Under the pieces are notes generated by a model. That model was not told where the DNA came from and searched no databases. It worked only from the letters and a program-made list of their open reading frames with translations. A program made the translations under genes and the position numbers. This document shows, piece after piece, positions 34,555 to 46,437 of a stretch of 64,000 nt of DNA. The DNA comes from Meghimatium bilineatum (lineage: Eukaryota; Mollusca; Gastropoda; Stylommatophora; Philomycidae): assembly GCA_034231615.1 (NCBI GenBank), contig CM067298.1:59486883-59550882 (forward strand), given 5' to 3'. Position 1 is the stretch's first letter, and each line of letters begins with the position of its first letter.

Positions 34555-35035
34555 GTAATATGATGTTGTCATTAGAGGTGAAGAAAAGAGTTCTGCAGTG
34601 CTATATAAATCCTACACTAACATATGGATGCGAGTCTTGGGCAATAAACAAACAGGAAAGTGTGAAATTAGAGGCAACAGATATGTGGTTCTACAGAAGA
34701 ATTCTGAGAATACCATGGACTGCCAGGAAAACTAATGTGGAGGTGTTGAAAGAATCAAATGTGACACGGAGCTAAATCAATAATATAAGTAAAATACAAT
34801 CTTTATTTTTTGGCTATTTGGCCTCGTTATGAGACAATGAGGTTTGGAGAATATAGTCACAAAAGGAAAAATTGAAGGCAACAGAGACAGAGGGTGACAA
34901 TGTGAGAAAATATTAGACAGTTTAACAACCTGGCACGGCAGAGAAAGAACAACGAACTTGATACATAATACTGGAGAATAGAGAGCTGTGGAGAGCCATG
35001 ATCGCCTACGCCATGGCACGGTATGGACCTAATGA
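34555..35035 (+). pseudogene. RTE-like LINE, post-RT region
   Basis: SLEVKKRVLQCYINPTLTYG, CESWAINKQESVKLEATDMW and RRILRIPWTARKTNVEVLKE are the conserved block after RT in RTE-type LINEs. After stops, LWRAMIAYAMAR closes the element, as in related LINEs (RGR..LRDMIAYA). It is antisense to the host gene. Confidence 0.9.
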
Positions 35036-35039
35036 ATGA

Positions 35040-35140
35040 ATGTGCAATAGGGATTTTCTCCTGAACTTTCTTTCATACCCAGAAGACTCCAACTCTCAGA
35101 AGTATACTATGTTCTAAGTCTCCTACTCAGATGGAATCTG
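35040..35140 (+). repeat. Dispersed repeat F, copy 3
   Basis: TCCTGAACTTTCTTTCATAC and CCAGAAGACTCCAACTCTCA match 16740-16800 and 26700-26750. Confidence 0.65.
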
Positions 35141-35154
35141 CATGTGTGTGTGTA

Positions 35155-35302
35155 GAGGAATAATATAATATAGAAGCACTATTTATTACTAAAGTAAAAT
35201 CATAATGCAGCAAGCGGGATTTGAACCAGGTAGGCTCAGATGGCACCTACTCGCCTCACAACTTGAGTCAATATATTTTCCGTCTTCAGCCACACCGCAT
35301 CC
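35155..35302 (-). repeat. tRNA-derived SINE-E, copy 1
   Basis: Minus strand: GTGTGGCTGAAGACGG resembles an A box, and GGTTCAAATCC is a near-perfect B box about 60 bp later, a spacing that suggests a tRNA with a long variable arm. The shared tail ATAGAAGC..ATATTATATT also occurs in the copy at 54338-54491. Confidence 0.8.
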
Positions 35303-35869
35303 CTAAAAAATATGCAATTTTAGTCTTGACTTTCAATATGTTCAAACTACTCAAGCTCAAGCTACTATGAATATGGGCCCATCAATCGACACATAGACAA
35401 TACACACACTGTGCATATATGTAAATGTATAGGGCATATTCCACCATTTTGCATGCAGACATCCACCCACATGAAAGCCTGTTACCATATGGTGGTATCA
35501 ATGTAGCACCTTCAACCAGACAGTCCTTATAATTTTATGGCTTCAACATAGTCAACTGGTTTGGGTAATAATCCTGAAAGCTCTAATCCTGAAAGACATC
35601 TCTTTCCTCACATCCTCTATCTTCACTTCTAAATCTGGTTCAGGAAACAATAATAACTATAATCTCCTACTTCCCACATTCCAGCCTTGAACATAACTTC
35701 ATGTGTAATTTTGATTTAGGTAATAACTGTGATAGCTATATTCCTTCTCCCTCCCTCTCCCCCTTCCCACTATTGCACCCTCCAGTCTCACTTTTAAGTC
35801 TTATTTGTATAGTAATCTTGATATCTATAATCTACCCGACCAATAACACCCCCTCAAATCTCAAGCATC
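35303..35869. other. Intron sequence, nothing recognised
   Basis: A related phrase TCCTGAAAG occurs twice near 35570-35600. C/T-rich stretch near 35745-35775. Confidence 0.4.
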
Positions 35870-35995
35870 AGGAGATAATCCCCAGAGATCTTCAATAAAA
35901 ATGTATTTTATAAAGAAGATGCTGCCAGTAGGATTCAAACCCATGATCTCTGGAGTACAAAGCAAATGGCTTAGCCACTATGACTCCTGAATATG
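35870..35995 (-). repeat. tRNA-derived SINE head (22.1-kb type)
   Basis: Minus strand: GTCATAGTGGCTAAGCCATT (A box-like), then GGGTTTGAATCC (B box-like), then GGCAGCATCTTCTTTATAAA. It parallels 22190-22270. Confidence 0.72.
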
Positions 35996-36079
35996 ACTTA
36001 TGAAGATGATGATGAGGTGAGTTAGAAGAACATCATTGAATAACTGTGGAAACTGCAGACAGACAACGAGAAAAGATGG

Positions 36080-36310
36080 TGCATATTTACAGCTCTAACA
36101 ACAAAAGAAATCAAGATCTTTAAACTTTGTACAAGTCACAACAAACTGAGGCACCATCTATTTAACAAGCTGGAGTTAGAAACTTATGATGAATATAACT
36201 GTGGCAGAGACAAATTCAGTGCTGAACATGTGTTGCAAGAGTGCAGTAAATATGAAAAGCATACAAATTATACGGCCCATCAGCAATATCATTCTGAAAG
36301 AAACTCTTTG
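36080..36310 (+). pseudogene. LINE ORF2 extreme C-terminus
   Basis: IFKLCTSHNKLRHHLFNKLE, then CGRDKFSAEHVLQECSKYEK parallels the LRTGHN..C.CG...AEHILQEC block at 11277. It is degenerate but recognisable. Confidence 0.78.
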
Positions 36311-36971
36311 GAAGCACTAACAGTTAGTTTCCCACCGATCACTACTTCCTTTTAAGACATTAATATTTTTTTTAAACTGTCAATTCTGCATGTTCCCCTT
36401 TAGGGAGCTGCAAGTAGGTTGCTTGTGTAATAAAGACCACATGCCATTGTTGTCACAATATCATGTACAGGTAGTCAAGCCTGAGCCACGCAGTTGTGAG
36501 ACCACCACACTAACCTCTTGGCCATGCACCACACATCCATATTGACATTTGATATTATATGCACATATGTACATGTATTACTAATTAATTATATGATTCA
36601 CATAAGATGTTATGTGTCGACTTATTGAGAAAAATTATAAATTATTTTATGCTAGTGACTATGAAAGGTAAATTTATGCTTTTACACTAATAGCTGGTCC
36701 ATTAACGTGAGTGTACAAGTGTATAACACTAAATTAATGTGTACTTGTTTAACATTCAACACAATATTTACATTTAAAGCTCACACATGCAAAATATTAC
36801 AACTCTTTCACAACAAACTGCTTACATGGATAATTTTCTGTTCAATACAACAGCGCTCCAATATATGAGAAAGCATGAGAGCCAGGAAGCACCTCTAAAA
36901 ACAAAGCTAAGAGAGGTATGTATATGGTTAGTTGAGAAATGAACATCTTGTTAGCTGCTGGGGACACTTAC
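36311..36971. other. Intron sequence next to exon 7
   Basis: A GTTGTGAGACCACCACACTAACC block near 36495-36520 may be another tRNA-SINE piece. Otherwise nothing was recognised. Confidence 0.4.
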
Positions 36972-37796
36972 AACAATGGTCACTGGGTCCTGGTTACTAG
37001 ATTTGGGAGTCTTTCCAGGCTGGCTGGTGTCTTGTGAATTTCCTTTGTTGGGGGTTGGGGAAGGGGGTGGTGGCGGTGGACGGTTCTTTTTTAAACTAAG
37101 AGTTGGTTTAGCTGGCGGACCTAGTGGGATTTCAGACTTCTGCTGGTCCGGTATGGCAGTGTGCACCACACCTCCTGAAGAATAAAACTTTGGTGGTGAT
37201 ACTGTTGTTGAAGAGCCTTTTTTGTTCACATCATCATCAGGTGTTGGTGATTTGGATTCTACTGTTGTAATTAGATCACTGGAAGCATCTTTAAATTCAT
37301 TCTCACTTTCATCATCCGATAGAAAAGGATTTAAAGATTTCCTATCTGATTCACCATCATCCTCTGAAACAAAACTTTTCTCCAGCTCTGGTTCTTTCTT
37401 CAATCCTTCTGCTTTCATCCTGAGAGAACTTGACTTTGCTGAACTGAGAGGAGGTGGTTTTGATGGCCTCTCTGGCAAAAATGGATTTAATGAAGCTTTC
37501 ATGGAACCAGACTGAGGTCGCATATCAACTGTGGTCTCAACATTTTCTATAATGCCAGAATTGCGTGGCTTGGCCACTGGTGCAGGAGAATTCGATCGTG
37601 GTTGAGGTGTTGGCCGAGTCAGAGACAAAGACTTTGAAGCTCTGGATGCAGAAACTTCATTCTCCTGAGTCGACTCTATCTTGAGTGTAGATACCTTCTG
37701 CTTCCGCAATAGTGGTGGAGAAGGTGTTGATGATCCTAAAGGAGATGGTGGTGTTTTTGCAGGGGTAGTAGGTGATCTTGGAGGGATTGGTGCCTC
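36972..37796 (-). CDS. Host gene exon 7: NPF- and proline-rich, 275 residues
   Basis: The largest exon (825 nt) starts after TTGGACAG with EAPIPPRSPTTPAKTPPSPL and ends at DPVTIV before GTAAGT, both in phase 0. Exon-relative landmarks: PIPPRSP (3-9), PTPQPR (62-67), first NPF at 104-106 in ASLNPFLPERP, second NPF at 156-158 in KSLNPFLS with the acidic DDESENE after it, a proline run at 240-245 and PTPNK after. NPF tripeptides bind EH domains of Eps15/EHD-type proteins, and a following acidic cluster is favoured by EHD family members. These are family facts; binding here is inferred. The sequence looks disordered throughout. No coiled-coil Rab-binding domain is visible. Confidence 0.93.
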
Positions 37797-38214
37797 CTGT
37801 CCAATGAAGTTATAATATATGGCGGAGAATGGATAAGGGAAGGTGTTTGGGAGATAAAGAGAAAAGAGAGAAAGAAAATGTAAACAATTACTTCTATTCA
37901 TGTAAAAAGTATTTGTAAATTTATATGAATTCAGTTTCCTCAAATCATTATATTTTTGTCAGTACATACAATGCAAATGAAATAAAAATCTTAAAATGTG
38001 CACTGTCACTTTAATACTACAAACAGAGTAAGTATCAAATATAATGTAATTACCTAAATGATGTAAATAATATTGATTTATTGATATCAACTTATCTTTT
38101 GCCGTGTTTCAAATATAACTATTAATATAAAAGAAACATTTCTCAGTATAGTTCCTATTGAAAGATTTAATTTCTTCATTTCTCCTATGTAAAAAGATTT
38201 ATCATCATTAGTGC
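37797..38214. other. Intron sequence, nothing recognised
   Basis: The open frame of exon 7 continues 49 codons upstream of the acceptor, but with the hydrophobic composition of intron sequence. Confidence 0.5.
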
Positions 38215-38625
38215 CATCTCCGCATTGAAGATTGGCTGCAACAGACTTCCAACATTCTCCCTCTCTAGCCTTGGTGGTGCACTCTACTAGACTGTATCCT
38301 GTCCATTTCATGTTTACCTCCCATTTGCATCACATTCTATCTCTTGCTCACTGCCAATCTCTACATTCAAGTAAAGTTTTCAACACGATGTTATGTTTTT
38401 TAACATGGTCAGAATATTTTATTTATTTAATCTTTATTCCCTTTCATATCTGTTTTTTTCTCTCTTCATATGTAGTGTTGTCAGGACCTCTGATTGTTTT
38501 TCCCTTCTCTTTCCATAAATTTCTACCTATTCTCCTATGTATTCACATCTCAAAGCCATAAATTCTGTCTTCTATCTGTTTGCTCATTATCCATTTTTCT
38601 GAGCAATACATTAATATACAGTAGA
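38215..38625 (-). pseudogene. LINE C-terminal fragment, paired with 26205-26640
   Basis: The same order of blocks as at 26.2 kb is found: GTGCCATCTCCGCATTGAAG, CTCTTTCCATAAATTTC and CACATCTCAAAGCCATAAAT, ending GCAATACATTAATAT. The coding sense is on the minus strand, and the frame is broken. Confidence 0.8.
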
Positions 38626-39239
38626 TTAGTAGATTTTATAAATCTAATTATTAGTTTCGTAAGAGATTATTTGAAAACATTTTTAGTTTGCCGTTTTACT
38701 GATACGCTTCCAAATTTTCTAGAACATAAAAACCAAAGTTCTCTCATACTTCCTGTTACACATTTCCTATTATAGTCTAATCACATATGTAGTAAAGCAT
38801 CTCGGAAAGCTGGAATTATCATTTATGGATGCAAATTTGTTGCAGAGATGTTTGTAAGCTCATGTTGTTGATGAATTCCTTTAATACTTCTAAACCATCT
38901 ACCTCAGACTTTCTCCTTGTTCTTGGACTAAGTCAGATCTTTATTAAATTCACAATTTCTAGTTAGTTCTCTATCCTGGTAAAGACCTTTCAGTAGAAAA
39001 GATACATTCATTTTGTGAATGTGTATTAATTTGTATAGCTCATCTCAACTTGAAAAAATGTTTTTTCCCATTGCTCTTTTATTTATTGATATACAATTTT
39101 ACTGCAGTCGCTATCACCTTCACAATGCAATATATTTGCTCCCAAGAAGAGACATCACATGAAAAAATGACACCTTCCACTTGTCTTACAACTTCCTATG
39201 CTGTATAGTTCCCTCCAAAAAAAATAATGTATCATTCCA
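38626..39239. other. Intron sequence, nothing recognised
   Basis: AAAGACCTTTCAGTAGAAAAGA near 38990 resembles GACCTTTCGGTTGAAACATT at 11790 and GATCTTATGGTTGAAACATC at 42810. This hints at one more ancient repeat. Confidence 0.4.
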
Positions 39240-39510
39240 ACACCATCCACATTCATCCTCAATGTTTGTTCTCAAACTTGCAGTGATTGACAGGAAGTAC
39301 ATGGAATGTATTGTGTCATGGTTTACAACTTGACTGTGATATCTGCATGTTTCAGTCTGACACATCTGACTTCAACGTCTCTTTTAGACAATTCGACCTA
39401 TGAGGTCAGCAAACACCTCTGCCCAATCTTCCAAGTCGGATACTATGACATGCATAGTCAATCACAGTGCTACTATTCTTTGCTCCCCTATTAGACTGTG
39501 GTAACACACA
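39240..39510 (-). repeat. SINE-C copy, diverged
   Basis: AACTTGCAGTGATTGACAGG, TCTGACACATCTGACTTCAA and GACATGCATAGTCAATCACA follow the family order in reverse. Confidence 0.78.
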
Positions 39511-40699
39511 GACTATTCCATCCCTAAAAATTTGCTTTTGCAATGTAGCTGTGTTTACAAGGTAATCGTGTCTCATTTAAAGTGACTTTGTCGACATACT
39601 ATCCACAAAAGTAGATTTCTTTGGTTATTTTAAATTGTACTATTTAGTAAAATTCTACATATTGAAGGTTAGAGACTTCAATTGTTTTTTGTTACCATTT
39701 ATTTGACTACATATGATGAAATTTCCTCCAACCATGATAATATAATCCGGGTGATTTAAAAGACGTATTATTGATTAGAGACCAGCATTACAGCACATAT
39801 AACATTCCTACAAGTATTCTGTTATTCATTTCAGCAGCCACCAAAGAGAATGCAAAATCACAGTAGCAGTCATATTTTGATTATATGATCTGATCTTTTC
39901 AGAGAGGACACACTTTCTTCTCCTTCCTGGTTATTCCCATTTGTATCATTCTTTGTAAATATATGTTATCACCTTCAGCATCATCTTCATTCTGTAGCAA
40001 TGCTATAGCTTCCCATATTAGGTCAGCCATATCTCTTCTTAGTACTGTACCATCAACCCTTGCATGTATCATCGTTAAGTCTGCTCTCTTGTTGCCTCTG
40101 ACATCTACATGAATATGGCAGTATATTCATGTAATACTCTGGACAACCAACTACTTGTACAGTAGTGTGACACATTCCTTTCATGCACAGTTCCATATTA
40201 TGAAGCATTCTTTGAGAGTCAGAGTATCGCTATGTGAGTGGGTATTTCAATCTTTAGCCATAATGAGTGCTGTTTTCACTGCCTCTATCTCTGTTATCAT
40301 GTTCATTTTGGTTGTAGAGTATGCAGACAATTACTCAAGAACAACAAAACCCATACACATTTATTAATTTCTCTGTTGATTAAGCAGTCTATGTATATGA
40401 TAGTGTTGTGGGATTTTGAGTGCAACTGGACATATTCTAGCTTTGTCACTTCTATTTTGAGAAGTGCATTCCCAGCCCTGTCTACAAAGTTGTATCACTG
40501 AATTCATTAAATTTATCTTTGTCCACCAGGATTTTTCACATAAAATCTCTATTTCTATCACATAAATATTGTTTCTTCTACATTTGAATTAGTTCATTTA
40601 AGTATGATAATTAATTCATAAAATAACTTTAACCTTATTACCTCACAATATACAATTTTAAGCTATTAACAGATTTTTAAGCTATTTGCATTGATCTCA
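39511..40699. other. Intron sequence, nothing recognised
   Basis: No motif found. Small open frames at 40155-40561 overlap on both strands and are taken as chance. Confidence 0.4.
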
Positions 40700-40830
40700 A
40701 GTAACTTTTGTCATCATCATGTGACATATTCTTTCCTGAACATGATCTTCCTTATAAATTCTCTGAATATGCCACGATTCTGATCAAGTTGACATATCAC
40801 AGCTAGAGACATGTTTAACCTTAATTGTGC
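40700..40830 (-). repeat. LINE 3' tail copy
   Basis: TCATCATGTGACATATTCTT, then TTCTCTGAATATGCCACGAT and ACATATCACAGCTAGAGACA match 28085-28180 and, inverted, 56640-56720. Confidence 0.72.
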
Positions 40831-41539
40831 TAGGTTCATAAATTTACAACTGGTTTAGTTTTTTTGCTGGCATCTGCATTTGGATAATTGTGAATCATGA
40901 TGTTTCTCTTTTAAACGGATTGTTAATCATACGAAGGTAAATTTCCTAAGATCAGCACTTCGCGCAACCTCTGGAAGGAAACATCACTTCCACCCAGTAC
41001 AAATTGTACTGAAGTCATTGGAAGTAGATATTTTCAAGGCACTATCAGCAGTCATCAGCCATCAAGAAACCAATATTTTCATAAGTCTTCATAACAATTG
41101 TCGTCAATATGTATACTTGACGTAAAATTGCTATGGATTATGATAGTACAGAATTCTTAGGAAAAATATTATTGCCAAGTAGATATAGTAAGAAGCTGAT
41201 TTTGTCATGAAATGACATACACGCATGGAACAAATGTAGTGAAATATTTATGGACATAGAGTCTACGATTCTAGAAACATTTTTTTGTAATTGCATTTAA
41301 TTGCATGTTTTATTTATTCATTCCGCTCGTATTACACATGCAAAAAAAAATTTGACACATATTTGTTGTATGCAATTCATTAATTAAATGCGCAAACATT
41401 ATTTTAAAATATCTAATAATAAAACGTTATTGTATTTTCAAAACACCATCCAAAATGTACACAAATTTTCAAAAAAAAACCAGCGGCAGGTGAAAGTGTG
41501 TAATTTTAAACTCAGTATGCTAAAGGTTTAGCAATCTGA

Positions 41540-42150
41540 TATATCACTGCACCATCATTGTCTTGGGTGCCCTCTTCCCCTGTTGTCGCTAACTCTGCCT
41601 TCCGTTATTAATCTTTTCATGCTATATGTCTCTTTACATGAACCAAAAAAAAAAGCTTTCTTGTTAAGATGTTGTTAAGAATTCAGCCCTCTTCAACGTT
41701 TACTGATCTTAATACATCTTGATGTGTCTTTTTAGCTGTCCATGGTATATGTAAAATTCTTCTGTAGCATCTCATTTCGAAATCAGCGATTCTCTTTGCT
41801 ATTGTTTTATTTAATATCCATGCCTCACAATCGTATATTGCCACTGGAAATATGCATATTCTGATCATACATAGTTTGGCTATACTGCTGGTACCTTGCC
41901 AGAGATTTTTCATTTGTGCAAGTTTCAATATCAACATTGCAATTCTTTTCTTGATTTTGACAGCATTCTCCAGAGCTATTTATGTTTGTGCCAAAATACT
42001 GGAAATGTGTAACATCCTCTAGTTCGAAATTGTCACTTATTATCTTTGTTTGTACTTTCACTTTATTCATTGTCATAATTTTTGTTTTATTCATATTTAA
42101 GAAAATGTTTTGGATTTCATTGTTTTCATTAGTAACTTTTGTGCTCAATG
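41540..42150 (-). pseudogene. LINE, post-RT region (IFPVAIY type)
   Basis: Minus strand: NMNKTKIMTMNKVKVQTKII, then ELEDVTHFQYFGTNINSSGE, then MKNLWQGTSSIAKLCMIRIC, IFPVAIYDCEAWILNKTIAK and FEMRCYRRILHIPWTAKKTH. This is the YLG..I.S.G to CEAW..K.....FEM.CYRR.L.IPWTA stretch of RTE-like LINEs. One frame change near 41830 separates the halves. The same LINE is at 55490-56720. Confidence 0.9.
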
Positions 42151-42539
42151 TTATTAGATTAATCTGCTCAAATTATTTATCTATACACTGTCAATCACTA
42201 AAGCAAAGTTTTGTCAGTTCAAAATAAATTAGATTATTTCTACGTAATAAAGACAATAAGTACCGACTAAACTAAGAAGAGCATTGAATGAAAACAAAAT
42301 GAGAAAACAAAATCATATGCAGAGAGCAGATGATGACAATGTAATAACTGAAATGAAACAATAAAGCAATGGTCAAATAAACATAAATTGCAGATTGTAT
42401 GCTTCAAGTGGACAAGATTGTGAACCCAAATATTTCAGGTATTCAAAGGTCAAGGAATAAAATAAAGTGTCTGTACAGACCTATTGTCTATAACAACAAC
42501 AAGATACAATTAATGTCTAACAAAATTCCTGATTTATTT

Positions 42540-42670
42540 TTAGCATTTCACCTTAAGCTCTCACTGGGTCTCTCTTGTAGCAGGACAAAAGTCTTATTAG
42601 AATACCAGCATGATTTAGTCACAAGAATGGAAGTGTGTTGTGTTGTTTTTTACACCAATCGCTTTTAACA
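42540..42670 (-). repeat. SINE-A copy, degenerate
   Basis: TCTCACTGGGTCTCTCTTGT, AGCAGGACAAAAGTCTTATT and GAATGGAAGTGTGTTGTGTT follow the reverse SINE-A order with many changes. No clear target duplication. Confidence 0.72.
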
Positions 42671-43244
42671 GACTATCAAATAAATCAGACTATTTTTCAG
42701 AAAATACTAAGAAACGTTTTTCACAACTACAGTTTATCTGTATAGCAATTTCTCAGGGAGTGATGAACATTATATTCTTTTGGAACTCTAATTTCCATAA
42801 TGATGAAGATCTTATGGTTGAAACATCAATTCTGTATATTGTAAACTTATCCTGCTTCCTTTGATTATTTTACTTTAGGTAAACCCTTTTAATTCATTGT
42901 ACAACTCACAAGGGTATTTTAAAACTTCTATAAAAATCTATTTTTAAAAATCTTTTAAAAAGTATTTTAAGAGTCAAATTTATCTTCTGGTATTTTCAAT
43001 ATATTATGCACCAATAAAAATAGTTTAAACTTACTATTCCTGCAGCTAAAAATGAAACAACTCAAAGAATGCTCATTACTGAGATAAATAAATCTTTATG
43101 ACACACTACTTACAACACAGTACGTTTCTAAGAACTGAAAGAACTAAATAATGACACTATTTCTTTCACACTTTAACTGCATTATTCTTTATATTCTTTA
43201 TATATGCATTATTCTCAGTAGCCAATCCCAGCTGTGATAAGTTG
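42671..43244. other. Intron sequence, nothing recognised
   Basis: AT-rich. See the note on 38626-39239 for a possible shared fragment near 42810. Confidence 0.4.
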
Positions 43245-43495
43245 TTTACCCAATGTTTTCACCCTTTGCCCATTGGGTACTGAACCTTTTCTCATCCACG
43301 AGCCTGACTCCGGTTAAGGAAGAACTCAACAGAAGAGTTGGCCCAGGCTCCTTCACCTTCTTAGCCAAGGTGTTGTTCACCGACATCGTGAACCCCTCAT
43401 CCAAGTCTGAGTCTCACAATGCATTTGGGAGCAAGGAGTGTTCTCGAGCTGAAAGACCTTGTTCCATTGAAGTCTGAGCCCATCAGATTCTGAAC
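43245..43495 (-). repeat. Dispersed repeat H, copy 2
   Basis: TTCTTAGCCAAGGTGTTGTT, CACCGACATCGTGAACC and TACTGAACCTTTTCTCATCC are the reverse of sequence at 7785-7905. GC content is above that of the surroundings. Confidence 0.7.
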
Positions 43496-43744
43496 CTTTC
43501 TTTCTGCGAGCATGTTTCTACATATTTCTGTTAATATTCCCTAATTCTTCATTCCAATAACACTAAACAAAGTTTTTTTGTATTGTATAAGTCTTGTTAA
43601 GAATCACTGATAAAATTATTTCTAAAAGATATATTAAGCACAATACAGGTAAATATTTCTTATAATTCTACACTAAATGATGCTTCTATTTCTCTGTAAT
43701 TATTAGTATTAAATTCAGTAAACATTTGCTTTTTATTTCATTAT

Positions 43745-44965
43745 TAATCTTATACTAAATAAAACAGTTTAATGTCTCTTTAATTCTTAGTCTAAAATAA
43801 ATAAAACAGCTTATCTCTCTTTAATTCTTAGTCTTAAATAAATAAAACAGCTTATCTCTCTTTAATTCTTAGTCTTAAAATAAATAAAACAGCTTCATCT
43901 CTCTTTAATTCTTAGTCTTAAATAAATAAAACAGCTTCATCACTCTTTAATTCTTAGTCTTAAATAAATAAAACAGCTTCATCTCTCTTTAATTCTTAGT
44001 CTTAAATAAATAAAACAGCTTATCTCTCTTTAATTCTTAGTCTTAAAATAAATAAAACAGCTTCATCACTCTTTAATTCTTAGTCTTAAATAAATAAAAC
44101 AGCTTCATCTCTCTTTAATTCTTAGTCTTAAAATAAATAAAACAGCTTCATCACTCATAAATTTGTATCTTACACTAAATAAACAGCTTCAATTCTCTTT
44201 GATTCTTAATCTTAAAGTAAATAAACAACTTCATTGATCTTCAATTCATAATCTTGCAAATAAGACTGCTTCAGTTAAGTCTTAATTTTATATTAAATAA
44301 AACAGCTTATTTTTTCTCTTCAATTCTGAACTCTTTAATTCTTAATCTTACAAAATAAAACTGCTTCAATTAAGTCTCAATCTTGTACTAAATAAAACTA
44401 CATCAGCTCTTACATTCTAGATCTTAGTTTAAATTAAACAGCTTCAATTTTCTTTAATGATTAATCTTATACTAAATAAACAGCTTCAATTTTCTTTAAT
44501 GATTAATCTTATACTAAATAAACAGCTTCAATTTTCTTTAATGATTAATCTTATACTAAATAAACAGCTACAATTTTCTTTAATGATTAATCTTATACTA
44601 AATAAACTCCGCCGAAGACGGATGTGTCGGGCCATTGGCGCAAATAAAATGGTGACACAACGCAATTCCATTCTCTGGACTACATTCTGCTGGAAATCTA
44701 GTAGGACATGTCCTGCTACAAGAGAATTCAGCAGGAGTTTGAGAATGTACGCTGAAGAAGAAGAATACTAAATAAACAGCTTCAATTTTCTTTAATGATT
44801 AATCTTATACTAAATAAACAACTTCAATTTTCTTTAATGATTAATCTTAAATTAACAGCTTCAATTTTCTTTAATGATTAATCTTATACTAAATAAACAG
44901 CTTCAATTTTCTTTAATTATTAATCTTATACTAAATAAACAACTTCATTTCTCTTTTCTTCTAGA
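43745..44965. repeat. Minisatellite array of about 39-42-bp units, 1.2 kb
   Basis: The left part (43745-44165) uses units TTTAATTCTTAGTCTTAAAT + AAATAAAACAGCTT. The middle (44165-44430) is degenerate. The right part (44430-44965) uses a 42-bp unit with CAATTTTCTTTAATGATTAA and TCTTATACTAAATAAACAG. The two unit types are related. A SINE-A sits inside the right part. Confidence 0.95.
44608..44764 (+). repeat. SINE-A inserted in the minisatellite
   Basis: It runs from TCCGCCGAAGACGGATGTGT to a GAAGAAGAAG tail. The flanks repeat ATACTAAATAAAC (44595-44607 and 44765-44777), a 13-bp target duplication that is also part of the minisatellite unit. The array phase resumes across the insertion. Confidence 0.92.
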
Positions 44966-45828
44966 TCTTAAAATGCTTCAAATTTATCTCTTTTTTTATT
45001 CTCAAACTTTGTCCATATAAAAACATGTGACTAGTTTTCTGTGATTCTTATTTGTAAACAATAATTCTGCTTTTTTGTGTGTGATATAACATTAATAATT
45101 TCTCAATCAAGAGTATAATAAAACAAAAAAGCCATGTGCTTGTATACACTGACAGTTTTTATGTAAGGGGAAAGCTTGCAACAACAAACAAGTGGATAAA
45201 TTAAAGTATAATAATTCATTTTGTTTATTCTGAACTTGGTTTTAGCAGGAACAATGTCTGCTGATCTAAATAGCATGGGGGATGGGGGAGAGCTCCACAC
45301 ACAGGTCAACCTGAAGCATAAACAGAACAAGTGAAGTTTGCAACAGTGAAAAAAGAACAACAGATAGTTGGCAATATACTGACAAGTTTACGAGACAATA
45401 AAAAACATAAGCTGTCAAAAATATGCAATGATAATTCACTTCAAATAATTCTATATTTTATAATAGATTACTAGATAAGATAAAGTTGGTAACACATCCT
45501 ATTCAGAAAGTAATGATCAACAAAGTATTTTTTTGGCTGCTGTGATTTTCTAAACAACATTTACACTAGGTAGGTTGCCATTGTTTTCTTAATGATTTAG
45601 ATGCACAACCACCTGCATTTGGAATTTAAGATACTTTCACTATCTGAGAGACTCTGCATATCACTGGCACAGAGCCAGACACCAATGTTATAAGCACAGA
45701 ATTTGATTATATTAAGTCCCGTCTGCAAATAATATTCAACAATTAAGAAATAATATTCAGAAAATTAAATAAGAGAAATGTATAATGAAACAACTAGTTT
45801 GTGAAGTTAACCATCCATGTAAACAGTT
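44966..45828. other. Intron sequence, nothing recognised
   Basis: No motif or repeat partner. Confidence 0.4.
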
Positions 45829-45988
45829 ACTGTCAAATCCCATTATAACAACTTCATCTGGACCTACAAAATGTGTATGCTATATGCAGTAAAAACAATA
45901 AAGAAGAAAAACAATTTTGGTTTCTGAAAAGTGTTGTTAAATAAGGAAATGTGTTATAAAAGTATGTGCTATAGAGGGATTGTACTGT
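45829..45988. mobile_element. Possible pogo/Tigger-like MITE, 160 bp
   Basis: ACTGTCAAATCCCATTATAA on the left resembles the inverted right end ACAGTACAATCCCTCTATAG. The CTGT..AATCCC..TATA pattern with TTATAA inside is reminiscent of pogo/Tigger non-autonomous elements. The inverted repeats are imperfect and the TA duplication is not clean. Confidence 0.5.
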
Positions 45989-46437
45989 CTAATTCTCTTA
46001 ATTATTATGTGCTTCTATATGTATTTTTTCTTAATCAGCAGTTGAGCTGTTTCATTGAAATTAATGTTGCTTAAGGCCTTTGGTAAGTATGATATATAAT
46101 CTGAGTTAAGTCTAGAGTTTCTTAAAAATTTAGTTTCTTAAAAATTTAGTTTCTTAAAAGTTTCTTAAAATTTCTTTTAAGAAATTGTCGTGCATCATGA
46201 AGCTCTGAATAACTTTTTTTGTTCCAGTAGCTGTAAAATTAATAATGTGAGTCAAGACTCATTGCATTCTATTTAGCTCTATTTACTGCATTTTTCTGAA
46301 AGCTTATGTTATACAATAGAACTTTACAAAGAAATGCAGACAACAGAAGAACAGAAAATTCAATGAATGACAAGGAATAAACAGGAGATTAAGCAAACAA
46401 ATTAGAAAAGTTAACAGAGTTTTTAAAACTGGTATAC

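Noticed and set aside
37222..37515. 97-codon open frame on the plus strand
   Set aside because: It is the antisense shadow of host exon 7. Its Ser-rich composition follows from that exon's codons.
44457..44771. 104-codon frame with 14-residue repeats ending in a basic segment
   Set aside because: It is created by the 42-bp minisatellite and runs into the SINE-A. No coding evidence.
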